The notes under the pieces are model-generated. The model worked only from the letters and a program-made list of their open reading frames with translations. It searched no databases and was not told where the DNA came from. This document shows, piece after piece, positions 22,422-31,865 of a stretch of 36,919 nt of DNA. This DNA comes from Ramlibacter sp. (lineage in GTDB: Bacteria; Pseudomonadota; Gammaproteobacteria; Burkholderiales; Burkholderiaceae_C), in contig JAURKV010000229.1 in the NCBI GenBank assembly GCA_030831585.1, positions 1-36,919 on the forward strand, read 5' to 3'. The translations under genes and the position numbers were made by a program. Positions within the stretch are counted from its first letter, which is position 1, and the number at the start of each line of letters is the position of its first letter.

Positions 22422-23464
22422 GCCGCCCCCGCGGGCAGGGGGTGGAAGCAGGCGACCTCATGCCCCGTCACGGCGCCCGTGTTAGCCGAAGCAGGCAACA
22501 GCGCCGGCACCTGAGCCTGGCAGCCGTCTTGGGCACGGGCGCAGCGCGGCGCAAAGCGGCAACCCGGCGGCGGGCGGACCAAGTCGGGCACCACGCCGGG
22601 AATACCCTCCAGCGCGCCGCGCGCCATCTCCCGCCGGGGTATGGCTGCCAGCAGCGCGCGCGTGTAGGGGTGTGTGGGTTGACCCAGCACCTCACGCACC
22701 GGGCCGCGCTCGACAATACTGCCGGCATACATCACTGCCACATGGGAGCAGGCCTGGGCGACGACGCCGAGGTTGTGGGTGATCAGGAGCACGGTCATGC
22801 GAAAGTCGCGCACCATCTCCTGCAGAAGCGTCAGCACCTGGGCTTGCACCGAGACGTCCAGCGCGGTGGTTGGCTCGTCGGCAATCAGCAGCTGGGGCCG
22901 GCCGATCAACGCCATGGCGATCAGCACCCGCTGGCGCATGCCGCCTGAGAACTGATGGGGAAAGTCGTCCAGCCGGCGGGCGGCGTCCGGAATACGCACC
23001 CGCTCGAGCATCTCCAGCGCCAGGGCGCGCGCGGCCCGCCGCTTATCCCTTTGGCTGGCGCCAGCCGGCACTGCCAGAAGTTCGGGCCGCCAAGCGGCGG
23101 CGGCAAGAGCAACGTCCACGAGCTGGTCGCTGATGCGAAACAACGGGTTGAGATTGGTGGTCGGGTCCTGGAAGATCATGCCGATGCGCCCACCGCGCAG
23201 CGGCCGCATCTGGGCTTCGGGCAATGTCAGCAGATCCTGCCCGTCGAACAGAATCTGTCCCTGCCCATAGCGCGCCGGTGGTGAGGGCACCAGGCGCGAA
23301 ATGGACAAGCCGGTGAGCGATTTGCCACAGCCCGTCTCGCCCACCACGCCCCAGACCTCGCCATGACCCACCTGCAGGTCCACCCCCTGCAGCACATGGG
23401 CCTCGCCTTCAAAGCTGCGCATCCACAGATGCAGCGCACGGATGTCGAGAAGGGGCGCGTGCAT
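22415..23464 (-). CDS. Oligopeptide/dipeptide ABC transporter ATP-binding protein (DppD/OppD-like)
   Basis: Walker A GETGCGKS, SGGMRQRVLIAMAL, LIADEPTTALD; C-terminal GCRFAPRCARAQDGC oligo_HPY motif. Confidence 0.94.
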   Translation of the reverse strand: MHAPLLDIRALHLWMRSFEGEAHVLQGVDLQVGHGEVWGVVGETGCGKSLTGLSISRLVPSPPARYGQGQILFDGQDLLTLPEAQMRPLRGGRIGMIFQDPTTNLNPLFRISDQLVDVALAAAAWRPELLAVPAGASQRDKRRAARALALEMLERVRIPDAARRLDDFPHQFSGGMRQRVLIAMALIGRPQLLIADEPTTALDVSVQAQVLTLLQEMVRDFRMTVLLITHNLGVVAQACSHVAVMYAGSIVERGPVREVLGQPTHPYTRALLAAIPRREMARGALEGIPGVVPDLVRPPPGCRFAPRCARAQDGCQAQVPALLPASANTGAVTGHEVACFHPLPAGAAC

Positions 23465-23470
23465 GGTCTG

Positions 23471-24370
23471 TCAGCGGCGCGAGCGGGGATCGAACACATC
23501 CCGCAGTCCGTCACCCAGGAGGTTGAAGCCAAAGACGGCCATGAAGATCGCCAGGCCAGGAAAGATCGCCGTCCACCAAAAGTCGGGCATATAGCTGCGC
23601 GCCACCGACAGCAGCGACCCCCACTCCGGCGTCGGCGGCTTGACGCCGATGCCAATGAAACCCAGCGACGCCACGGTGAGGATGGCAAAGCCCATGTCCA
23701 GCGACATCTTCACAATGACCGGCGTCATCACATTGGGTAGGATGTGCACGAGCAGCAAGCGTGCCGGGCGGGCTCCGATCGCTCGCGCCGCTGTGACATA
23801 CAAGTCCTCTTTGCGGGCGATCACCTCGCCGCGCACCAGGCGGGCATATCCCGGCCACCAGGACAGGGAAATGGCCACCACCATGTTGAAAATGCCCGGG
23901 CCTAAAGCGGCGGCCACCGCCATCGCCAGCACCAGGCCTGGCACGGTGAGCTTCAGGTCCGACAGGCGCATCAGCAGCTCGTCGGTCCAGCCGCCGGAGA
24001 AGCCGGCGATACCACCAATGAGGGTGCCTACCAGGGCACCCAGCACCACGACCGCCAAGCCGGCCAGCACCGACACCCGCGCGCCACCCATGACGAGCGA
24101 AAAGACATCCTGGCCCATCTCGTTGGTGCCGAACCAATGCTTGGCCGAAGGCGCCTGAAAGCGACCCGCGGTGCTCACCGCCCCCTCCAGATGCTCGGGA
24201 AAGGGCGCCAGCCAAGGGCCGAAGAGCGCCATCAGAAACAAGAGCGCGACGATCGCCAGGCCCAGGACCGAGAGCCGGCTTTGCGCAAAGCGATAAAGGC
24301 CGCGCCGCCAGGCTTCCTGGCCGGCGCTTCGCGTACCGCCAGCGGCAGTGGGGGAAGTTCCAGCACTCAT
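23471..24370 (-). CDS. Peptide-type ABC transporter permease (DppC-like)
   Basis: HWFGTNEMGQDVFSLVMGGARVS...EVIARKEDLYVTAARAIGARPARLLLVHILPNVMTPVIV (EAA loop). Confidence 0.93.
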   Translation of the reverse strand: MSAGTSPTAAGGTRSAGQEAWRRGLYRFAQSRLSVLGLAIVALLFLMALFGPWLAPFPEHLEGAVSTAGRFQAPSAKHWFGTNEMGQDVFSLVMGGARVSVLAGLAVVVLGALVGTLIGGIAGFSGGWTDELLMRLSDLKLTVPGLVLAMAVAAALGPGIFNMVVAISLSWWPGYARLVRGEVIARKEDLYVTAARAIGARPARLLLVHILPNVMTPVIVKMSLDMGFAILTVASLGFIGIGVKPPTPEWGSLLSVARSYMPDFWWTAIFPGLAIFMAVFGFNLLGDGLRDVFDPRSRR

Positions 24371-25374
24371 CCCGGACGCACCTTCGGGTTGATCAGGCCA
24401 TAGAGAAGGTCCACCAGCAGGTTGACCAGAACAAACAGGGTGCCAATCACCAGGGTCACGCCGATGATGGGCATGAAGTCCTGGGTCACCACCGCCTTGG
24501 TGGCGTACAGGCCCAGGCCGGGCCAGTCAAATACCGTCTCCACCAGCACCGTGCCACCGAGCAGCCAACCAAAGTAAAGGCCAATGACGGTGAGCGTGGC
24601 CGAGATCGCGTTGCGCGCCACGTACTTGGTGATGATCAGCCGCTGCGGCAAACCGAGCGCGCGCTCGGTGAGCACATAGTCCTGCTGCAGCACCTCCAGC
24701 GTGGAGCCCCGCATCATGCGCATGATGGTCGCCAGCGGCGACAACGACATGGCCAGCGCTGGCATCAGCAGGTGCTGGCAAGCGATCCAGAAGGCAGTGA
24801 AGTTACCCGCCAGCAGCGAGTCGACGGTCAGAAAGCCGGTGACCCGCAGCGGCAATTCCTCGGTGATCGGAAAGCGCCCGCCCAAAGGCAGCCAGCCCAG
24901 GGCCATGGCGAGGCCCAGTTGAAGAAGAAGGCCCAGGAAAAACCGAGGCATCGAGATCGCGCCCAGAGCGAGCACGCGTGACAGGTAGTCGGGCCAGCGG
25001 TCACGCTGGACCGCCGCCCACATACCTACGGGAAGTCCGATGGCCACCGCCAGCGTCATGGCCGCGAGCACCAGTTCGAGAGTCGCTGGCAGGTAGGCGC
25101 GCAGGTCCTCGATCACCGGCCTACGGGTATAGATCGACACACCAAAGTCGCCCTGCAGCAAGCCTCCGAGGTAACGCAGGTACTGCTCCCACAGCGGTCG
25201 GTCAAGACCAAACTCCCGGCCATAAGCGGCGATCTCTGCGGGAGAAGCATTCGGGCCTGCGGCCAGGGCTACCGGATCGCCGGGAAGCAGCCGGGCAATG
25301 GCGAACACCAGCACCGTCAGTCCCAGCAACACCGGGATCAGCAGCAGCAGGCGTCGAAGCAGATAGGTCCACAT
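24367..25374 (-). CDS. Peptide-type ABC transporter permease (DppB-like)
   Basis: MWTYLLRRLLLLIPVLLGLTVLVFAIARLLPGDP...ERALGLPQRLIITKYVARNAISATLTVIG; start at internal Met. Confidence 0.93.
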   Translation of the reverse strand: MWTYLLRRLLLLIPVLLGLTVLVFAIARLLPGDPVALAAGPNASPAEIAAYGREFGLDRPLWEQYLRYLGGLLQGDFGVSIYTRRPVIEDLRAYLPATLELVLAAMTLAVAIGLPVGMWAAVQRDRWPDYLSRVLALGAISMPRFFLGLLLQLGLAMALGWLPLGGRFPITEELPLRVTGFLTVDSLLAGNFTAFWIACQHLLMPALAMSLSPLATIMRMMRGSTLEVLQQDYVLTERALGLPQRLIITKYVARNAISATLTVIGLYFGWLLGGTVLVETVFDWPGLGLYATKAVVTQDFMPIIGVTLVIGTLFVLVNLLVDLLYGLINPKVRPG

Positions 25375-25445
25375 GGGCGAGGGGTGCGTGAAGCGCCGGC
25401 CGCTTTCGGGCCAGACCGGCGCGTCTCTGGCGGGCGAGGTCCGTC

Positions 25446-27023
25446 TTAAGACAGCGAGAGTCCGAAGCACTCGATGGCGTTGGAGGCCACCGGAGCAAAC
25501 TTGAAACCCTTCACGTTGTCACGCATGGCCAGCTTGCGCTTTTCCAGCACGCCGAAGATGTCGGGCGCATCGGCCACGATCTTCGCCTGCATGTCCCGGT
25601 ACAGCGCAATCCGCTTGGCGCTGTCGCTCTCGGCGCGGCCACGCTCGATGAGCGAGTCGACCTCGGGGTTGGCATAGACGGCGTTTTGCCAGTTGCCATT
25701 GCGGGACGAGTGGTACGCGGCGAAGGCCACGTTGTCCGGGTCGCCGTAGTTGGCGGTCTGGTAGACCGGGAAAAAGTCCGGGAAAGTCTCGGGCTTGGCG
25801 CAGGCGGCCACCATGTCAGGCCAGAGCATGGGCTTGATATCGAGCTGGATATTGAGCTGCTTGAGGCTGTCGAGCAGCACCAGGCCAAAGCGGCGCTGTT
25901 GTTCCAGTCCGGACACATACACCATGGTCAGTTTGATGCCCCCATTGGGCACCTTGGACTTGGCCAGGTGTTCCTTGGCCTTGGCCATGTCAGTGCGGTA
26001 GACAGCCATTTGCGGGTTGTGACCCAGGATGCCGTTGGGCAGCGGGCCCACCATCAAGTCGGCATAGCCGGCGGCGTCGAGGATGCCTTTGTAGTTCACC
26101 GCATAGGACACCGCCTTGCGCAGGTCCAGGTCGGCCATGGGGCCGTGGCGGGTGTTCATCTTGATCGAGAAGGTACGGTACTCCGGCTCGATGATGCTCA
26201 CCACACCCGGCTTGTCCTTCAGAGCGTCCATGTCCTCGCTGGTCAGGTCGACTGCGATATGGGCTTCGCCGCGCTGGATCAGGAGGCGCTGCGAGGCGGT
26301 CTCGCGAACGATGCGCCAGATGACGCCGGTGAGGTTGCCACCGCCCTTTTGCCAGCCGTCGACCCGCTCCAACTCGTACAGGTTGCCAGGCTCGGCACGG
26401 CGAATCTTGAAGCCACCAGAGGCCGCCGTCTGCGTGCGCAGGTAGGTCTGCCCATCGTCACTGCCCAGATTGGCTTCGACATCGGCCTTGGAGACCACCC
26501 AGATCCAGGGCAATACGTGCAGGAAGGCCGCGAAAGGCTTGAGCAGGTTGAAGCGCACCGTGCCGGCGTCGACCGCACTCACGCTGTCGGGCCCGACCAC
26601 ACCCTGAATCATCCAGGCGTTGCCTTTGTTCAAGCGCAGCGCGCGCTTGAAGGAATAGACCACATCGTCAGCGGTCAGCGGCTTGCCATTGTGAAAGCGG
26701 GCTGCCGGATTGAGCTTGAAGACATAGGTCCGGCCATCAGGGGAAACGGTCCAGGACTGGGCCAGTTCAGGAACCGGCTTGGGCGGGTTGCTCTCGACAC
26801 GCACCAAGGCATCGTAGACATTGCGCATCATGAAGCTGGCCGAGTAGCCGGTTGCGATGTGCGGATCGAAGTTCGGAATGTCCTGGGTGGCGGCAATCAC
26901 CAGGACGCGACGACCGCCCTGCTGTGCGAACGCTTCCAGGGGCAGGACCAGGCTGGCCAGGCCGGCGCCAGAAGCGCCCAGCCACTGGCGGCGGCTCAAT
27001 TCGGGTTGGTCGGAGTGATGCAT
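25446..27023 (-). CDS. Extracellular solute-binding protein family 5 (peptide/substrate-binding)
   Basis: SRRQWLGASGAGLASLVLPLEAFAQQ (Tat-like signal); IPNFDPHIATGYS...AQSWTVSPDGRTYVFKLNPAARFHNGKPLTADDVVYSF. Confidence 0.94.
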   Translation of the reverse strand: MHHSDQPELSRRQWLGASGAGLASLVLPLEAFAQQGGRRVLVIAATQDIPNFDPHIATGYSASFMMRNVYDALVRVESNPPKPVPELAQSWTVSPDGRTYVFKLNPAARFHNGKPLTADDVVYSFKRALRLNKGNAWMIQGVVGPDSVSAVDAGTVRFNLLKPFAAFLHVLPWIWVVSKADVEANLGSDDGQTYLRTQTAASGGFKIRRAEPGNLYELERVDGWQKGGGNLTGVIWRIVRETASQRLLIQRGEAHIAVDLTSEDMDALKDKPGVVSIIEPEYRTFSIKMNTRHGPMADLDLRKAVSYAVNYKGILDAAGYADLMVGPLPNGILGHNPQMAVYRTDMAKAKEHLAKSKVPNGGIKLTMVYVSGLEQQRRFGLVLLDSLKQLNIQLDIKPMLWPDMVAACAKPETFPDFFPVYQTANYGDPDNVAFAAYHSSRNGNWQNAVYANPEVDSLIERGRAESDSAKRIALYRDMQAKIVADAPDIFGVLEKRKLAMRDNVKGFKFAPVASNAIECFGLSLS

Positions 27024-27071
27024 GGTGATCTCCTTGTTGACGGGGTTGGAAAGGACGGGGTGAGGGGGGGA

Positions 27072-30000
27072 CTAGGACGGGGACAGGGAAGAACTGGTGA
27101 GGGCATCGGCGGAGCGATCCGCGCGGCTGGCGGCAGACGAGGACTGACCGTAATCACGACTGGCCGCCTCCGCCGAAATGAGGCCCAGGCGCAGGTCGCG
27201 GGCCAGGGCATCGGATGTTCGCTCACGCGGAGCGCCGTAACCGGAGCCACCGGCGAGCACCAGCTCGACCCACTGGTCGGCGCGATGAAGCTCGACCAGT
27301 TGGCCGCTGCCGCAATTGAGTACCTCGCGGCCCTGGGGGTCGGTCACGCGGCCCAGCGCCTCGCCACCCGGCTGGCCGCCGTAGAGGCCGTCGACCGGGT
27401 TGTTCACGCCCTCGGGGTAGACCGAGATCAGGGTAGACAGGCCATCATCATCCCGCTTTCGCAGGCGCACGCGCTGGCCGAGGCCGCCACGGTGTCGACC
27501 CGCGCCGCCAGAGTCGGTGACGTAGGTCTTCTCGATCACCACCACCGGCGCGCGGCTTTCAATCAGCTCAATCGAGGTGTTAGCAGCGGAGGTGGGCCAC
27601 AGCAAGGTGGAGTGGCCGTCGCCACGTGCAGAGCCACCTTGGCCGCCGCCGCAGAACAGCATGTCGGAGTAAAAGCGACCCTGGGCATCCTGACCATAAA
27701 TATTGGCCGCCACCGCCAGACCGGTGAAGGACTGCACCTGATGCGGTGCGGCCTGAGACAAAGCGCGGAAGATATTGGGAGCGATGTACCAGCCGGTTCG
27801 GGTGCGAAGGTTGACCGACGCCGGATAGTTGCAGTTGAGGACCGAGCCCTCGGGCGCCTTGACGGTAAAGGGCCGGTAGCAACCCGCGTTGCCGCGCACA
27901 GACGGCGTGAGCATGCACTTGAGCGGGTAGGTCGCGTGCGCGGCGGTGTAGTTCAGCGTCGAGTTGAGTCCGCCTTGAGCCAGCTGCGGCGGGGCACCGT
28001 CGAAGTCGACCTCGATCGAGTCGCCAGTGATGGTGAGCTTGACCGGGTAAGCCAGAACCTCACCCAATGGGTTGTTGGTGATGGTACTGCGGTACTCGCC
28101 ATCCGGCAGGGCGCGGATCGCGTCGCGCATCGCTTTTTCCGAGAGGCTCTGCACCACTTCGGCCAGCGCGCCGAGGTCTCGCATGCCGTAGTCGTCCATG
28201 AAGGACAGCACCCTCTCGGCGCCCATGGCGTTGGCGGTGACAAAGGATTGCAGGTCGCCCAGCACCTGGTCGCCGTTGCGCACGTTCTGATGGATCAGAC
28301 GATGAAGCGTCTCATTCGGGCGTCCGGCCTCGAACAACTTCATCGGCGGAATCTGCAAGCCCTCTTCATAGATCTCGCGGGCCTTGAGCGAATCCTTGGT
28401 GCCACCGATGTCGGACACATGACCCACCGTGCCCACCAGGCCAACCAGCCGGCCTTCGCTGAACACGGGCGTGACGACCGCGATGTCGAACAGGTGGCCG
28501 GCGCACAGCCAGGGGTCATTGGTGATCAGCACGTCGCCGGGCTTGAGCGTGTCGGCCGGGTAAGCCGCCAGCAGGGCCTTGACCGCCCTTGGCAGGGTCA
28601 GGTTGAACACCGGCATCGCGCGCGGAGAATGCGCCAAGGTCTCGCCCTCGCGATCGAGCAGCTCGCAGGCGAAGTCCTGAGCCTCCGAAATCACCAGCGA
28701 AAAGGCGGTGCGGCATACGGTCAGCCACATCTCGTCGACCACGTTGACCAGACGGCTCCACATGATCTCCAGGCCGATCGGGTCCGCCTGAATGCGGGCC
28801 ACCGCCTCGGCGCGTGACATGCCCTCATGCACCACCGCCTCCATCGCCCGGGTCGCGGCCACGGTGATGCGCAGGTTTAAGTTGGCGTCGACCTCGGCCC
28901 GGTCGCCAGGGCCAATGACGGTGGTGGATTCGCGCTCTTCGATGATGGCCGGACCCTCGACCCGATCACCGGGCTGCAGGGCGTACCGGTCAATCACCTG
29001 GGTGGACATCGTGCCTTGCTCGAACACTGCGCTGCGGTGGCCTTTGACGCGAGGCGTATCGCTGGCGCCGCCAGCTGCGCCCTGCAAGCTCAGTTGCGGC
29101 GTCGGCCCGGCGCAGCGCACCCGGAAGTTCACCGCTTCGATGCGCGCACCCTCGAGCACCGCGGTGTAGCGAGCGGCGTAGGTTGTCTCGAAAGCCCGCC
29201 GTATCCCTTCGAGGCTCTCCGGTCCGATCGGGCCATCTGGCAAAGGCACTGCGATGTCGTGCATTTGGCCCACCAGACGCATGTCGGCCTGCCGTTCGAC
29301 CACGATACCTGCCGCGTCAACACCCGCCGCCACCAGGCGCTCGCGCCCTTGCATCTCAAGGGCTTGCAGGACCTCATTGACAACAGCCGGATTGAAGCCA
29401 GGCTCGAAGGCCACTCGCAGCGAGCGAACGCCGTCGAAGGACAGGGGTGCGGCCAGAAAGCCCAGGGCCGAGGCGGCGCCGGAAGCCGGCGGAATGATGA
29501 CCTCCCGCACGCCCATGGCGCGGGCCACATCGACGGCGTGCGCGGGCCCGGCACCACCGAAGCCCACCATGGCGTAGGCGCGCGGATCCTTGCCCTTTTC
29601 GATCAGGTGCACACGGGCCGCAGCGGCCATGCTCTCGACCACCACCTTGTGAATGCCCAGCGCCGCCTGCGGCACGCTCAGGCCCAGAGGCTTGGCAACG
29701 CGCTCGACCGCGCGCTCGGCGGCAGCCAGGTCCAGCTTCATGCGCCCGCCCAGAAAGAAGCCGGGGTCGTAATAACCCAGCACCAGGTTGGCATCGGTGA
29801 CCGTGGGCTCGGCGCCACCGAGGCCGTAGCAGGCTGGCCCGGGGTCGGACCCGGCCGAATGAGGCCCGACCTTGAGCAAGCCCACCTCGTCGATGGCGGC
29901 GATGGAGCCGCCACCGGCACCGATCTCGATCATTTCGATCACCGCCGACTTGATTGGCAGGCCCGAGCCGCGGGTGAACCGGCTGACCCGGGCCGCCTCC

Positions 30001-30950
30001 ATCAGCGGCGCGATCTCGGCGCGCCCGTCTTCAATCAGACAGGCCTTGGCGGTGGTACCGCCCATGTCGAACGAGATCACGTCCTGCTTGCCGGCCAGCG
30101 TGCCGAAAAGTGCAGTGGCCAGACCGCCGCCAGCGGGGCCGCTTTCGAGCAGGCGAATCGGGAACAGGCTGGCCGTCTCCACCGACACCAGCCCCCCCGC
30201 AGAGTGCATCATGCGCAGATCACCGGCAAAGCCCAGGTCGGCCAGCGACTGCTGGAGTCGTCCCAGGTAACCCGCCATCAGCGGCTGCACATAGGCGTTG
30301 GCACAGGTCGTCACGGTGCGGGCGTATTCCCCCATCTCCGCCACCACATCGCTCGAGAGCGAGACTGACACGCCGGGGTGATGGGCGCGGATCCAGTCAC
30401 CCACCGCCTTTTCATGCGACGGGTTGGCGTAGCTGTGAAGCAGCGACACCGCGATCGCGCGGCAGCCCGCCGCGACCAGGCCCTCGACCGCCTCGCGCAC
30501 GCTGCCCATGTCCACCGCTGTGACCACCCGGCCCAGGGCGTCCATGCGCTCGTCCACCTCGCGCCGAAGGTCACGCTCGACCATCGGGGCGGGAAATCGA
30601 ACGAACAGGTCGTAGATGTCGTAGCGCTGCTCGGCGCCCATTTCGAGGATGTCGCGGAAGCCCCGAGTGGTGAGCAGCCCCAGTGATGCGCCCTTGCGCT
30701 CGATGACTGCGTTGGTCACCAAGGTGGTGCCGTGGATGATCTCGTGCACATCGGCCAGGGTGATGCCCCGCATCGCGACCAGCTCCTGCAGTCCCTGCAA
30801 CGCAGCGAGTGACGGGTCGCGAGGGGTGGTCAGGCGCTTGTGCAACGTGACCCGGCCTTCCTCGTTGTCATAAAGGATGAAATCGGTGAACGTGCCGCCA
30901 ATGTCGAAGCCGATGCGCCAGCGTCGGGTGGGCACGGGGCTGGATTTCAT
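27072..30950 (-). CDS. Hydantoinase/oxoprolinase: apparent HyuA-HyuB fusion (~1292 aa)
   Basis: HyuA part MKSSPVPTRRWRIGFDIGGTFTDFILYD...ISFDMGGTTAKACLIEDG...VGFGGAGPAHAVDVARAM; HyuB part ADPIGLEIMWSRLVNVVDEMWLTVCRTAFS...NDPWLCAGHLFDIAVV...; no stop between them. Start at 30950. Confidence 0.92.
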   Translation of the reverse strand: MKSSPVPTRRWRIGFDIGGTFTDFILYDNEEGRVTLHKRLTTPRDPSLAALQGLQELVAMRGITLADVHEIIHGTTLVTNAVIERKGASLGLLTTRGFRDILEMGAEQRYDIYDLFVRFPAPMVERDLRREVDERMDALGRVVTAVDMGSVREAVEGLVAAGCRAIAVSLLHSYANPSHEKAVGDWIRAHHPGVSVSLSSDVVAEMGEYARTVTTCANAYVQPLMAGYLGRLQQSLADLGFAGDLRMMHSAGGLVSVETASLFPIRLLESGPAGGGLATALFGTLAGKQDVISFDMGGTTAKACLIEDGRAEIAPLMEAARVSRFTRGSGLPIKSAVIEMIEIGAGGGSIAAIDEVGLLKVGPHSAGSDPGPACYGLGGAEPTVTDANLVLGYYDPGFFLGGRMKLDLAAAERAVERVAKPLGLSVPQAALGIHKVVVESMAAAARVHLIEKGKDPRAYAMVGFGGAGPAHAVDVARAMGVREVIIPPASGAASALGFLAAPLSFDGVRSLRVAFEPGFNPAVVNEVLQALEMQGRERLVAAGVDAAGIVVERQADMRLVGQMHDIAVPLPDGPIGPESLEGIRRAFETTYAARYTAVLEGARIEAVNFRVRCAGPTPQLSLQGAAGGASDTPRVKGHRSAVFEQGTMSTQVIDRYALQPGDRVEGPAIIEERESTTVIGPGDRAEVDANLNLRITVAATRAMEAVVHEGMSRAEAVARIQADPIGLEIMWSRLVNVVDEMWLTVCRTAFSLVISEAQDFACELLDREGETLAHSPRAMPVFNLTLPRAVKALLAAYPADTLKPGDVLITNDPWLCAGHLFDIAVVTPVFSEGRLVGLVGTVGHVSDIGGTKDSLKAREIYEEGLQIPPMKLFEAGRPNETLHRLIHQNVRNGDQVLGDLQSFVTANAMGAERVLSFMDDYGMRDLGALAEVVQSLSEKAMRDAIRALPDGEYRSTITNNPLGEVLAYPVKLTITGDSIEVDFDGAPPQLAQGGLNSTLNYTAAHATYPLKCMLTPSVRGNAGCYRPFTVKAPEGSVLNCNYPASVNLRTRTGWYIAPNIFRALSQAAPHQVQSFTGLAVAANIYGQDAQGRFYSDMLFCGGGQGGSARGDGHSTLLWPTSAANTSIELIESRAPVVVIEKTYVTDSGGAGRHRGGLGQRVRLRKRDDDGLSTLISVYPEGVNNPVDGLYGGQPGGEALGRVTDPQGREVLNCGSGQLVELHRADQWVELVLAGGSGYGAPRERTSDALARDLRLGLISAEAASRDYGQSSSAASRADRSADALTSSSLSPS

Positions 30951-31684
30951 GAATGACTCCTGGTGAGATTCCTGCGCTCTTGCAGGAGCAGTTCGATGGC
31001 CTGCTTGCGTTCGGCCGGGCCCATCGCCTCGATGGGGTAGGTCAGACACAGGCAGAGGCGCTCGCCGGTTTGGGGGTCTGCTACCGCCACTGCAAGCGCA
31101 CCGCCACCGGGCGAGGCTTCGTGCTGCGATTGGGCAAAACCCTGCTCCCGAATCTGCTGCAGGCGGGCGATCAGATCGTCAAAGTCGCGCGGAGACTGTG
31201 CGGCGGCGAGCGAGACACGGCCACCGAGTAATTGGCGAACCTCGGCGTCGCTCATGGTGGCGAGCATGGCCCGGCCGGTCGCACAGGCGTCGACAGGCAA
31301 GCGCGCCCCCAGCGGCACACCGACCTGCTGGGCGTTGCCGCCGACGTGATGGGCCAGGCCCACCATGTGGGTGCCCACCAGCACCGAGACATAACCGGAG
31401 TGCCCCATCTGCTCGCTGACCCGCCGCGCCGCCGCGCTGGCGCGGGCATGGAAGGTTTGGGTCTGGGTGGCCATCTGACCCAAGTCCTGCAGCCATTCCC
31501 CGAGCCGGTAGCCGCGGCCGCGGCCAGCCGCGTCGAGCATGCCGGCCTCATGCATCGCGCGCAGAAGGCGCGACACATTGCTCTTGGGCAGGCCGAGCCA
31601 AGTCGCCACCTCGGTCACGGTGAGCTCGGGCCGGCTGGGCGTGAAGCAGCGCAGGACATGCACCGAGTTCTTCAGCGTCGACAT
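30947..31684 (-). CDS. IclR family transcriptional regulator
   Basis: N-terminal wHTH (VLRCFTPSRPELTVTEVATWLGLPKSNVSRLLRAM) and IclR effector domain; overlaps downstream HyuAB start by 4 nt. Confidence 0.93.
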   Translation of the reverse strand: MSTLKNSVHVLRCFTPSRPELTVTEVATWLGLPKSNVSRLLRAMHEAGMLDAAGRGRGYRLGEWLQDLGQMATQTQTFHARASAAARRVSEQMGHSGYVSVLVGTHMVGLAHHVGGNAQQVGVPLGARLPVDACATGRAMLATMSDAEVRQLLGGRVSLAAAQSPRDFDDLIARLQQIREQGFAQSQHEASPGGGALAVAVADPQTGERLCLCLTYPIEAMGPAERKQAIELLLQERRNLTRSHS

Positions 31685-31696
31685 GTCCGGGATCGA

Positions 31697-31770
31697 GGCA
31701 CTTTGTGCCGAAATATGGAACTGTTGTTCCCCATTCAGGCATCATAGGCCGGCTGAGTAGCACTGCGCAA
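31697..31770 (-). promoter_or_regulatory. Putative promoter and two operator-like inverted repeats of the IclR-led operon
   Basis: Minus strand TTGCGC-N18-TATGAT (plus 31741-31770); GGAAC-TGTT-GTTCC (31717-31730) and GGCAC-TTT-GTGCC (31697-31709). Confidence 0.55.
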
Positions 31771-31865
31771 GCGGGTCTGGGCCGGAGGAATCCCCTAGGA
31801 AAGAAGGCTACAAGCCTGATACCCATCACGCGGCTGGGTCAGTCCACTCGCCTGGCTGGGAGGCC

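Noticed and set aside
25686-28817. 1043-aa plus-strand ORF antisense to the SBP and HyuAB genes
   Set aside because: Composition is His/Gly/Val/Leu/Asp-rich as expected for the antisense of GC-rich coding DNA. The minus strand encodes unmistakable SBP and hydantoinase proteins with coupled neighbours; no RBS or domain was seen for the plus ORF.
29016-30368. 450-aa plus-strand ORF opposite HyuA
   Set aside because: Shadow ORF; no independent coding evidence.
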